Assembly (NCBI RefSeq): GCF_000380335.1
Contig: NC_021149.1
Location: forward strand, 2,036,501 to 2,100,500
DNA: 64,000 nt
Direction: 5' to 3'
Source: Azotobacter vinelandii CA
Lineage (GTDB): Bacteria > Pseudomonadota > Gammaproteobacteria > Pseudomonadales > Pseudomonadaceae
Below, piece by piece: positions 57,578 to 64,000 of the stretch. The notes below the pieces were generated by a model, which was not told the DNA's origin, ran no database searches, and worked only from the letters and a program-made list of their open reading frames with translations. Made by a program: the position numbers and the translations under genes. Every line of letters begins with the position of its first letter. Position 1 is the stretch's first letter.

Positions 57578-57795
57578 CGGCGAGCCTCCGGCCCTGCGCA
57601 TCAATGCGGTACCGGCCGGGCAACGCGGGGTCGTCGTAACGACGAACCTCCGGTCCTGCACACCGCGGTACCGGCCAGGCAACGCGAGGCAGCCGCGATG
57701 GCGAGCCTCCGGCCCTGTGCGTCATGCAATTCCAACCGGGCAACGCGGGGCAGTCGCGACGACGAGCCTTTCGGTCCTGTGCGTCTATTCCGAAT
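57554..57795 (+). repeat. Four-copy tandem repeat between epsC and the encapsulin gene
   Basis: Imperfect units start at 57554, 57616, 57675 and 57736 (spacing 62, 59 and 61). The common core is CCRGGCAACGCGRGG, then GYC-N5-GRC, then GAGCCTCCGG. In the GYC-N5-GRC part the middle pair changes together (GCC/GGC in copies 1 and 3, GTC/GAC in copies 2 and 4). This suits a small hairpin or a duplicated two-unit block. Copy 1 encodes the end of EpsC. The repeat ends about 20 bases before the shell gene. Confidence 0.8.
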
Positions 57796-57812
57796 CTTTA
57801 CTGGAGTGATTC

Positions 57813-58745
57813 ATGAGTGACCATCAGGATGTACGCCTGGCATTGGGCGACAGCGCCGCACGCCAGTTGGCGAACGCGACCAAGACCGTCCCGCAGCTTT
57901 CCACCATCAGCCCGCGCTGGCTGGTGCACCTGCTGCAGTGGACGCCGGTGGAGGCGGGCATCTTCCGTCTGAACAAGGTGAAGAACCCGCTGAACGTGCA
58001 GGTCGCCTGTTCGCAGCGCGACGAGGCGGTGCTGCCGCAGACCTTCGTCGACTACGAGGAGCAGCCGCGCGAGTACTTCCTCAACGCGGTGACCACCATC
58101 CTCGACGTGCACACCCGCGTCTCCGACCTCTACAGCAGCCCGCACGACCAGATCCGCGAGCAGTTGCGCCTGACCATCGAGACGATCAAGGAGCGCCAGG
58201 AAAACGAGCTGATCAACAACCCCGAATACGGCCTGCTGGCCAGCGTCGATCCGAGCCAGCGCATCTCCACCCTGGGCGGCGCGCCGACCCCGGACGACCT
58301 CGACGAGCTGATCGCCAGGGTCTGGAAGGAGCCGGCCTTCTTCCTCGCCCATCCGCTGGCCATCGCCGCCTTCGGCCGCGAGTGCACCCGCCGCGGCGTG
58401 CCGCCGCCCACCGTCAGCCTGTTCGGCGCGCAGTTCCTCACCTGGCGCGGCCTGCCGCTGGTGCCGTCGGACAAGATCCCGTTCGACGACAACGGCAAGA
58501 CCAAGATCCTCCTGCTGCGCGTCGGCGACAAGCGCCAGGGCGTGGTCGGCCTGTACCAGCCCGGCGTGGCCGGCGAGCAGAGCCCGGGGCTGTCGGTGCG
58601 CTTCATGGGCATCAATCGCAACGCCATCGCCTCCTACCTGATCTCGCTGTACTGCTCGCTGGCGGTGCTGACCGAAGATGCCCTGGCCGTGCTCGATGAC
58701 GTGGAGGTCGACAAGTACCATGACTACTCGGACACCTACAAGTAA
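57813..58745 (+). CDS. Family 2A encapsulin shell protein (SrpI-like)
   Basis: 310 residues, CTGGAGTG before the ATG. Matches the HK97-fold family 2A encapsulins, once annotated as SrpI or major membrane protein I. Typical segments: ISPRWLVHLLQWTPVEAGIF, NPEYGLLASVDPSQRISTLG, TVSLFGAQFLTWRGLPLVPS and the C-terminal DVEVDKYHDYSDTYK. No cyclic-nucleotide-binding insertion is present, which separates 2A from 2B. Subunits should assemble into a closed icosahedral shell around the desulfurase. The gene end overlaps the cargo gene start by 26 bases, so shell and cargo translation are coupled. Confidence 0.93.
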   Translation: MSDHQDVRLALGDSAARQLANATKTVPQLSTISPRWLVHLLQWTPVEAGIFRLNKVKNPLNVQVACSQRDEAVLPQTFVDYEEQPREYFLNAVTTILDVHTRVSDLYSSPHDQIREQLRLTIETIKERQENELINNPEYGLLASVDPSQRISTLGGAPTPDDLDELIARVWKEPAFFLAHPLAIAAFGRECTRRGVPPPTVSLFGAQFLTWRGLPLVPSDKIPFDDNGKTKILLLRVGDKRQGVVGLYQPGVAGEQSPGLSVRFMGINRNAIASYLISLYCSLAVLTEDALAVLDDVEVDKYHDYSDTYK

Positions 58746-60606
58746 TCCGCCGCAGCCGGCGGACGCCCGGGGGCCGGCCGGTCTGCCGGACGTGGCGGAT
58801 CTGGCGCGGCTGGCCAACGCCTTCTTCGCCAGCCTGCCGGGTAGCGCTCCGTCGGACGGCGTTCCGTCGGGCGGCGCGCCCTTCGGCAAGGGTCTGTCGG
58901 ACAGCGTTCTGCCGGGCGGCGTTTCGGCGCTGGCCGGCGTGTCGCCCGTCGAGCCGTTTCCGAGTGGGGCCGCCGCCTCGCTCGGGGCGGCCGAACGGCA
59001 CGCCGGGGAGACGCTTCCGGCGGGCATCGCCGACGGCCTGGAGCTCGGCTCGCCCGAGGCCTACGCCGCCGCGTTGCCGACGCTGTTCCCGGCTGCCGGC
59101 GGCCTCGCGCCGTTGGCCGGGGGCGCGCCGTCCACGCCGTACTACTTCCTCGGCGAGGGCAGCGCCTACAGCGGCGAGCCGGAGCGCTTCGCGGACCTTC
59201 CCGTCGAGCCGGACAGCCGCGCGGTGCCGGGCGGGGACGCGCTGGGCGAGGTCCTCCGCTCGATCCTCGCCGAGCCGTCCGCGCCGGCGGCGCCGGCGGG
59301 TCCGGGGGCCGGACAGTTCTATTTCCTCGAACGGAGCGGTCCGGGCCTGGAGCAGGCGCCCGATCCCGTCGTCCAGCCGCAGGTCCGCAGCGGTTTCGAC
59401 GTGCAGGCGGTGCGCCGGGACTTCCCGATTCTCGCCGAACGGGTCAACGGCAAGCCGCTGGTGTGGTTCGACAACGCCGCCACCACGCAGAAGCCCAAGG
59501 CGGTGATCGATCGCCTGGCGTACTTCTACGAGCACGAGAACTCCAACATCCACCGCGCCGCCCACGAGCTGGCGGCGCGGGCGACGGACGCCTACGAGGG
59601 CGCGCGCAGCAAGGCGGCGCGCTTTCTCGGCGCGAAGTCGACGGACGAGATCGTCTTCGTGCGCGGGGCGACCGAGGGCATCAACCTGCTGGCCAACACC
59701 TTCGGCCGCCGGTTCATCGGCGAGGGGGACGAGATCATCGTCTCCCACCTGGAGCACCACGCCAACATCGTGCCCTGGCAGTTGTTGGCCAACGCGGTGG
59801 GCGCCAGGCTCAAGGTGATCCCGGTGGACGACTCCGGGCAGATCATCCTGGAGGAGTACGCCAGGCTGCTCGGTCCGCGCACCCGGCTGGTGAGCATCAC
59901 CCAGGTGTCCAACGCCCTCGGCACGGTCACCCCGGTGGCGGAGGTGATCGCCCTGGCGCATGCCGCCGGTGCGCGGGTACTGGTGGACGGCGCGCAGTCG
60001 GTGTCGCACCTGAAGGTCGACGTGCGGGCGCTGGACGCGGACTTCTTCGTGTTCTCCGGGCACAAGGTCTTCGGGCCGACCGGCATCGGTGTGGTCTACG
60101 GCAAGCAGGAACTGCTCGACGAGCTGCCGCCCTGGCAGGGCGGCGGCAACATGATCGCCGATGTGACCTTCGAGAAGACCCAGTACCAGGGTGCGCCGGC
60201 GCGCTTCGAAGCCGGTACCGGCAACATCGCCGATGCGGTGGGGCTCGGTGCGGCGCTGGACTATGTCGAGCGCATCGGCCTGGAAGCCATCGCCCGCTAC
60301 GAGCACGAACTGCTGGAGTACGCCACCCGGGGCCTCGCGACGATTCCCGGCCTGCGCCTGATCGGTACCGCGGCGAACAAGGCCAGCGTGCTGTCCTTCG
60401 TGCTGCAGGGCTACCGCACCGAGGAGATCGGCGCCGCCCTCAATCGCGAGGGTGTCGCCGTGCGTTCCGGCCACCACTGCGCGCAGCCGATCCTGCGCCG
60501 TTTCGGGGTGGAAACCACGGTGCGGCCGTCGTTGGCGTTCTACAACACCTTCGACGAGATCGACCTGCTGGTGAGCACCGTGCACCGTCTGGCGACCCGG
60601 CGCTGA
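58720..60606 (+). CDS. Encapsulated cysteine desulfurase (SufS-type) with N-terminal cargo domain
   Basis: 628 residues from the ATG at 58720, inside the encapsulin gene end; GGAGG lies 12 bases ahead. Residues 226-628 are a SufS-like PLP enzyme with Schiff-base Lys in FSGHKVFGPTG and active-site Cys in VRSGHHCAQPILRRFG. It converts cysteine to alanine and enzyme persulfide. Residues 1-225 are Ala/Gly/Pro-rich and disordered, with short conserved-looking islands: DVADLARLANAFF (24-36), GSPEAYAAALPTLFPAAGG (110-128), TPYYFLGEGSAY (139-150) and GQFYFLERSG (198-207). Such an extension directs the enzyme into the shell in this family. Confidence 0.93.
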   Translation: MTTRTPTSNPPQPADARGPAGLPDVADLARLANAFFASLPGSAPSDGVPSGGAPFGKGLSDSVLPGGVSALAGVSPVEPFPSGAAASLGAAERHAGETLPAGIADGLELGSPEAYAAALPTLFPAAGGLAPLAGGAPSTPYYFLGEGSAYSGEPERFADLPVEPDSRAVPGGDALGEVLRSILAEPSAPAAPAGPGAGQFYFLERSGPGLEQAPDPVVQPQVRSGFDVQAVRRDFPILAERVNGKPLVWFDNAATTQKPKAVIDRLAYFYEHENSNIHRAAHELAARATDAYEGARSKAARFLGAKSTDEIVFVRGATEGINLLANTFGRRFIGEGDEIIVSHLEHHANIVPWQLLANAVGARLKVIPVDDSGQIILEEYARLLGPRTRLVSITQVSNALGTVTPVAEVIALAHAAGARVLVDGAQSVSHLKVDVRALDADFFVFSGHKVFGPTGIGVVYGKQELLDELPPWQGGGNMIADVTFEKTQYQGAPARFEAGTGNIADAVGLGAALDYVERIGLEAIARYEHELLEYATRGLATIPGLRLIGTAANKASVLSFVLQGYRTEEIGAALNREGVAVRSGHHCAQPILRRFGVETTVRPSLAFYNTFDEIDLLVSTVHRLATRR

Positions 60607-60613
60607 CGTTCAT

Positions 60614-60645
60614 CTCCCCCGGCTGTCCGGCCGGGGAGCTTTTTC
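60614..60645 (+). terminator. Terminator of the encapsulin operon
   Basis: CTCCCC(C)GG pairs with CCGGGGAG around a small loop and is followed by CTTTTTC. It closes the operon and may also serve copA from the other side. Confidence 0.8.
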
Positions 60646-60741
60646 TCCCCCGTGCCCGGCCTTGCCGCGAGCGGCGCGGCCGGGCAGATTCATCCGCGAC
60701 GGATGGCGGTGGAAGCCAAGGCATCGCGGACGCGTTCGCTC

Positions 60742-63231
60742 CTAGCCGAGCGCCGGCGGCTGGAAGCGCTTCAGACGCAGCGCGTTGCCGAGCACGAACA
60801 CGCTGGACAGGGCCATGGCGCCGGCGGCGAAGACCGGCGAGAGCAGCATGCCGTTGACCGGGTAGAGCGCGCCGGCGGCCAGCGGGATCAGCGCGGTGTT
60901 GTAGGCGAAGGCCCAGAACAGGTTCTGGCGGATGTTGCCGAGGGTCGTCCGGGACAGGGCGATGGCCGTGGGTACGCCGCGCAGGTCGCCGGACATCAGC
61001 ACCACGTCGGCCGCCTCGATGGCGATGTCGGTGCCGTTGCCGATGGCCAGGCCGACATCCGCCGCGGCCAGCGCCGGAGCGTCGTTGATGCCGTCGCCGA
61101 CATAGGCGATTTGTCCGTGCCTGGCCTTGAGGCGCTTGAGCGCCTCGACCTTACCGTCCGGCAATACTTCGGCCACCACTTCGTCGATGCCCAGTCGCCG
61201 GGCGATGGCTTCGGCCGCGCGGCGGTTGTCGCCGCTGATCATCGCCACCTGGATACCCTGCGCATGCAGGGCGCGGATCGCCGCCGGCGTGGTTTCCTTG
61301 AGCGGGTCGGCGACCGCCAGCATGGCCGCCGGACGACCGTCGATGGCGGCGTAGAGCGGCGTCTTGGCCTCGTCGCCGAGGCGGCGGGCCTCCTGGGCGA
61401 AGCCGCTCACATCGAGGCCTTGCCGGGCCATGAAGCGGTCGGCGCCGATCTCCACCCGCACGCCGTCCACCATGGCGCGCACGCCATAGCCGGTGACCGC
61501 CTCGAAGTCTTCCAGCCGGCCGAGGGCGAGGCCTTCGGCCTCGGCCGCCGCGACGATGGCGCGGGCGATGGGATGTTCGGAGCGCACCTCGACGGCGGCG
61601 ATCCGGCCGAGCACGGCGCCGCGCTCGAAGCCTTCGGCGAGGATCAGGTCGGTCAGCTCGGGCCTGCCGCGGGTCAGGGTGCCGGTCTTGTCCAGCGCCA
61701 CCACCCGGGCGTCCTTGAGCGACTGCAGGGCTTCGCCCTTGCGGAACAGCACGCCCAGCTCGGCGGCGCGGCCGGTGCCGACCATGATCGAGGTGGGGGT
61801 GGCCAGGCCCATGGCGCAGGGGCAGGCGATGATCAGCACGGCCACCGCGTTGACCAGGGCGAAGGTCAGCGCTGGCGCCGGGCCGAAGAACATCCAGGCG
61901 AGGAAGGTGAGCAGGGCGACGAGCATCACCACCGGGACGAACCACAGGGTGACGCGGTCGACCAGCGCCTGGATCGGCAGCTTGGCGCCCTGGGCCTGCT
62001 CGACCATGCGGATGATCTGCGCCAGCACGGTGTCGCCGCCGATACGGGTGACGCGCAGGGTCAGCGCGCCGTTCTGGTTGATGGTGCCGCCGACCAGGCC
62101 GGCGCCGGGCGTCTTCTCCACCGGCACCGGCTCGCCGGTGATCATCGACTCGTCGACGAAGCTCGTGCCCTCGCTCACCTCGCCGTCCACCGGGATGCGC
62201 TCGCCGGGGCGTACTTCGAGCAGGTCGCCGTTGCGCACTTCCTCGATGGCCACTTCCTCGACCCGGCCGTCACGGCGCACGCGCGCGGTCCTGGCCTGCA
62301 GGCCGATCAGGCGCCTGATCGCTTCCGAGGTGCGGCCCTTGGCGCGGGCCTCGAGGAAACGGCCGAGCAGGATCAGGGTGACGATCACCGCCGCCGCTTC
62401 GTAGTAGACGTGCACGGTGCCGGCCGGCAACAGGCCGGGGGCGAAGGTGGCGACCAGGGAAAACAGCCAGGCGGCGCTGGCGCCGACCGCGACCAGCGAG
62501 TTCATGTCCGGCGCCCCGCGCAGCAAGGCCGGGATGCCCTTGCGGAAGAAACGCAGGCCGGGGCCGAACAGCACCAGCGTGCACAGAACGGACTGCAGGA
62601 GCCAGTTGGCCCGCTGGCCGAGACTGGCGAGGATCAGGTGGTGCAGGGCCGGAATCAGGTGCGCGCCCATCTCCAGCAGGAACACCGGCAGGCTGAGGGT
62701 GGCGGCCAGGGTCAGGTCACGCTTGAGCGCGGCCAGTTCGGCGCCGCGCCGCGCCTCTTCGGCGTCGACCGCTTCGTTGCCGGCGCTCATCGCCTTGGCC
62801 GCGTAGCCGGCGCGCTCGATGGCGGCGATCAGCGTGGCGGCCGGCATGCCGCTCAGAACGCGCACCCGGGCCCGTTCGCTGGCCAGGTTGACGCTGGCAT
62901 CCGTCACGCCCGGCAGCTTCTTCAGCGCCCGCTCGACGCGGCCGACGCAGGAGGCGCAGGTCATGCCGCTCACGCTCAGCTCGATGCTGTCCTCGGTGAC
63001 CTGGTAGCCGGCCTTGCGCACCGCGGCGATGGCGGCGGCGACGTCGACCGCGCCGGCGAAGGCGATCTCCGCCCGCTCGCTGGCCAGGTTGACGCTGACG
63101 CCCGTCACGCCGGGTACCTTGCTCAGGGCGCGCTCGACCCGTCCGACGCAGGAGGCGCAGCTCATGCCCTCGATGGCGAGGGTCAGGTGCGCCCCCTGGT
63201 CCGGGCGGGTGACGCTGATCGATGTATCCAT
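60742..63231 (-). CDS. copA: Copper-exporting P1B-type ATPase
   Basis: 829 residues from the ATG at 63231, with GGAGG ahead; the much longer open frame upstream is not real. Two N-terminal heavy-metal domains (GMSCASC near residue 22 and GMTCASC near residue 89), eight membrane helices, the actuator loop [11 protein letters not shown], the membrane motif IACPCAMG, phosphorylation site [11 protein letters not shown] and [11 protein letters not shown]. It pumps Cu(I) out of the cytoplasm. Control is by the MerR-type promoter directly upstream; no cueR gene is in the window. Confidence 0.95.
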   Translation of the reverse strand: MDTSISVTRPDQGAHLTLAIEGMSCASCVGRVERALSKVPGVTGVSVNLASERAEIAFAGAVDVAAAIAAVRKAGYQVTEDSIELSVSGMTCASCVGRVERALKKLPGVTDASVNLASERARVRVLSGMPAATLIAAIERAGYAAKAMSAGNEAVDAEEARRGAELAALKRDLTLAATLSLPVFLLEMGAHLIPALHHLILASLGQRANWLLQSVLCTLVLFGPGLRFFRKGIPALLRGAPDMNSLVAVGASAAWLFSLVATFAPGLLPAGTVHVYYEAAAVIVTLILLGRFLEARAKGRTSEAIRRLIGLQARTARVRRDGRVEEVAIEEVRNGDLLEVRPGERIPVDGEVSEGTSFVDESMITGEPVPVEKTPGAGLVGGTINQNGALTLRVTRIGGDTVLAQIIRMVEQAQGAKLPIQALVDRVTLWFVPVVMLVALLTFLAWMFFGPAPALTFALVNAVAVLIIACPCAMGLATPTSIMVGTGRAAELGVLFRKGEALQSLKDARVVALDKTGTLTRGRPELTDLILAEGFERGAVLGRIAAVEVRSEHPIARAIVAAAEAEGLALGRLEDFEAVTGYGVRAMVDGVRVEIGADRFMARQGLDVSGFAQEARRLGDEAKTPLYAAIDGRPAAMLAVADPLKETTPAAIRALHAQGIQVAMISGDNRRAAEAIARRLGIDEVVAEVLPDGKVEALKRLKARHGQIAYVGDGINDAPALAAADVGLAIGNGTDIAIEAADVVLMSGDLRGVPTAIALSRTTLGNIRQNLFWAFAYNTALIPLAAGALYPVNGMLLSPVFAAGAMALSSVFVLGNALRLKRFQPPALG

Positions 63232-63259
63232 GGGGCCTCCTGGGTAATGACTGTCGGCC

Positions 63260-63290
63260 ACCTTAGAGCTTGCGCCGGTGTCAAGGTCAA
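63260..63290 (-). promoter_or_regulatory. CueR-type promoter of copA
   Basis: Read on the minus strand: TTGACC (-35), a 19-base spacer, then TAAGGT (-10). The ACCTT...AAGGT dyad spans the spacer. An over-long 19-base spacer with a dyad is the mark of promoters activated by MerR-family metal sensors such as CueR. Confidence 0.8.
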
Positions 63291-63448
63291 GCCTTCGGGG
63301 CATTCGCAGGGCAATCGCATGAAATGCCCGCTCCATACCGGACTGGAAAGATTGTGTGCCTGGTCGTTCTGGCGTGGTCTTCAGATCCAGTGCATCGGCT
63401 GCTTGCCGAGGGGCCGGATACTCCTTGTTTCGGCCCCCCGGCCGAGTC

Positions 63449-63925
63449 ACTTTCTCTTTGCTCGCGCGAAAGAGAAAGTAACCAAAGAGAAAGCGCGCCC
63501 GATCATTCGGCCCCGGCTGCGCCGGGGTTCCCTCGCTCCGGCGCCGCTCCGGGGGCACGTCGCGAAGGGACGTCCCTGTCCCTTCGCGACTCGCTCGGCG
63601 TCCTGCCTCGCGTCCCCCTCCGCGACACCTGCGCTCGGCCTCCTGAACGGGAGTCGGTTCCGAGCTGCCTGAAAGCGCTTTTGCTCTTCTTGTGGCACGG
63701 CCTGTCAGGCAACGCCGGATGCCCCCTTCAGGAGGCCGAGCGGAGTCGTCGCGCAAGGGGATGAGCCGCAGGGATGCGGCGAAAGGCCCGAGGGCCATGG
63801 ATGGCCCTTCGTGGGGGGCCGCCTAGGCACGTGCCCCTGGAGCGACGACGCAGGGAGGGAACCCGGAGCGAAGCGCAGGGCCGGATGAGGGGGTGGCCTT
63901 CTTTTGGGTTACTTTTTCTTGGCCA
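63449..63925. repeat. Dispersed-repeat-like block with inverted ends
   Basis: It starts with ACTTTCTCTTT-(9)-AAAGAGAAAGT (63449-63479), continues AAGTAACCAAAGAGAAAGCG, and ends near 63893-63920 with the inverted match TTCTTTTGGGTTACTTTTTC. Internal inverted pieces (GTCGCGAAGGGAC/GTCCCTTCGCGAC) occur. Overlapping frames on both strands are low-complexity and not gene-like. It resembles intergenic repeats common in GC-rich gamma-proteobacteria. Confidence 0.6.
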
Positions 63926-63937
63926 GATGTACGGACC

Positions 63938-64000
63938 GGAGACATGGTGGACACATGTGCGGGGACATGGTTGACGGATTATGCGTCAGTTTTGGCTAAC
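63938..64000 (+). mobile_element. Possible insertion-sequence end at the window edge
   Basis: GGAGACATGGTGGAC (63938-63952) is repeated as GGGGACATGGTTGAC (63961-63975). Closely spaced direct repeats of this kind are typical of transposase-binding sites at IS ends (IS481-like). The body would lie beyond the window. Confidence 0.35.

Noticed and set aside
57554-57795. CRISPR array reading of the four-copy repeat
   Set aside because: The whole unit is repeated without variable spacers, and no cas gene is present.
58612-60585. A 657-residue minus-strand frame
   Set aside because: Antisense to the cysteine desulfurase, no family motif.
60652-63672. A 1006-residue plus-strand frame
   Set aside because: Antisense to copA, whose HMA and ATPase motifs are unambiguous.
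63232-63798. N-terminal extension of CopA by about 190 residues
   Set aside because: The ATG at 63231 has GGAGG and the CueR-type promoter lies inside the would-be extension.

Overview
The window looks like a chromosomal segment of a GC-rich Pseudomonadaceae bacterium, most likely Azotobacter. This is inferred from gene content, not from a database match. The left edge has the Pseudomonas-type order infC-rpmI-rplT-pheS-pheT-ihfA-merR-tRNA-Pro. That core is followed by a nearly complete hopanoid pathway, an acetone carboxylase operon and a family 2A encapsulin operon, a mix that fits Azotobacter much better than a typical Pseudomonas.

Layout. (1) 1-5.4 kb: translation genes, ihfA, a MerR-type gene and tRNA-Pro(GGG). 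(2) 5.3-11.1 kb: an integrated element in the tRNA 3' end, with integrase, excisionase-like gene, an unknown 431-aa protein, a hipB-like antitoxin and a truncated hipA hit by an IS3-family element. A decayed copy of the tRNA 3' half at 10294-10333 looks like the far attachment site. Remnants of a second integrase and a serine resolvase follow. (3) 11.5-33.6 kb: an isoprenoid/hopanoid island. A MlaA-like gene comes first. A minus-strand run idi-hpnH-hpnB-xseB-ispA-dxs makes C5/C15 precursors and starts the side chain. A divergent plus-strand run hpnI-hpnJ-hpnK-hpnL plus a ferritin-like di-iron gene continues it. A minus-strand run with a single-enzyme squalene synthase, shc/hpnF, hpnG, hpnN and hpnA makes the hopene core and transports hopanoids. 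An IS630-family element and a MITE-like element sit between the two hpn runs. (4) 33.6-43.4 kb: accessory DNA with two LysR genes, a quinone reductase, an SGNH hydrolase, an Old Yellow Enzyme, an MFS exporter, a second MITE-like element, a small YodC-like protein and an orphan Mu-type Gam. (5) 43.5-47.1 kb: a secreted TPR protein, a 1.5-kb stretch without recognisable genes and a Gln/Gly-repeat protein. (6) 47.3-54.8 kb: acxABC behind a good sigma-54 promoter, followed by its AcoR-type activator. (7) 54.9-60.6 kb: a PP2C phosphatase, then rhodanese, serine acetyltransferase (epsC), a family 2A encapsulin shell and a cysteine desulfurase with a 225-residue disordered N-terminal cargo domain. 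(8) 60.7-64 kb: copper ATPase copA with a CueR-type promoter, then a repeat-rich tail.

How they work together. EpsC makes O-acetylserine for cysteine synthesis. The desulfurase, inside the encapsulin shell, strips sulfur from cysteine as persulfide, and the rhodanese can move or release sulfane sulfur. This is a compartmentalised sulfur-handling system of a kind known in other bacteria. Here it has a four-copy tandem repeat between epsC and the shell gene and an AT-rich upstream region. The hopanoid island brings its own precursor supply (dxs, ispA, idi), core formation (squalene synthase, Shc), side-chain building (HpnH, G, I, J, K) and transport (HpnN, perhaps HpnL and MlaA). Its di-iron protein is the best candidate for an uncharacterised side-chain tailoring enzyme.
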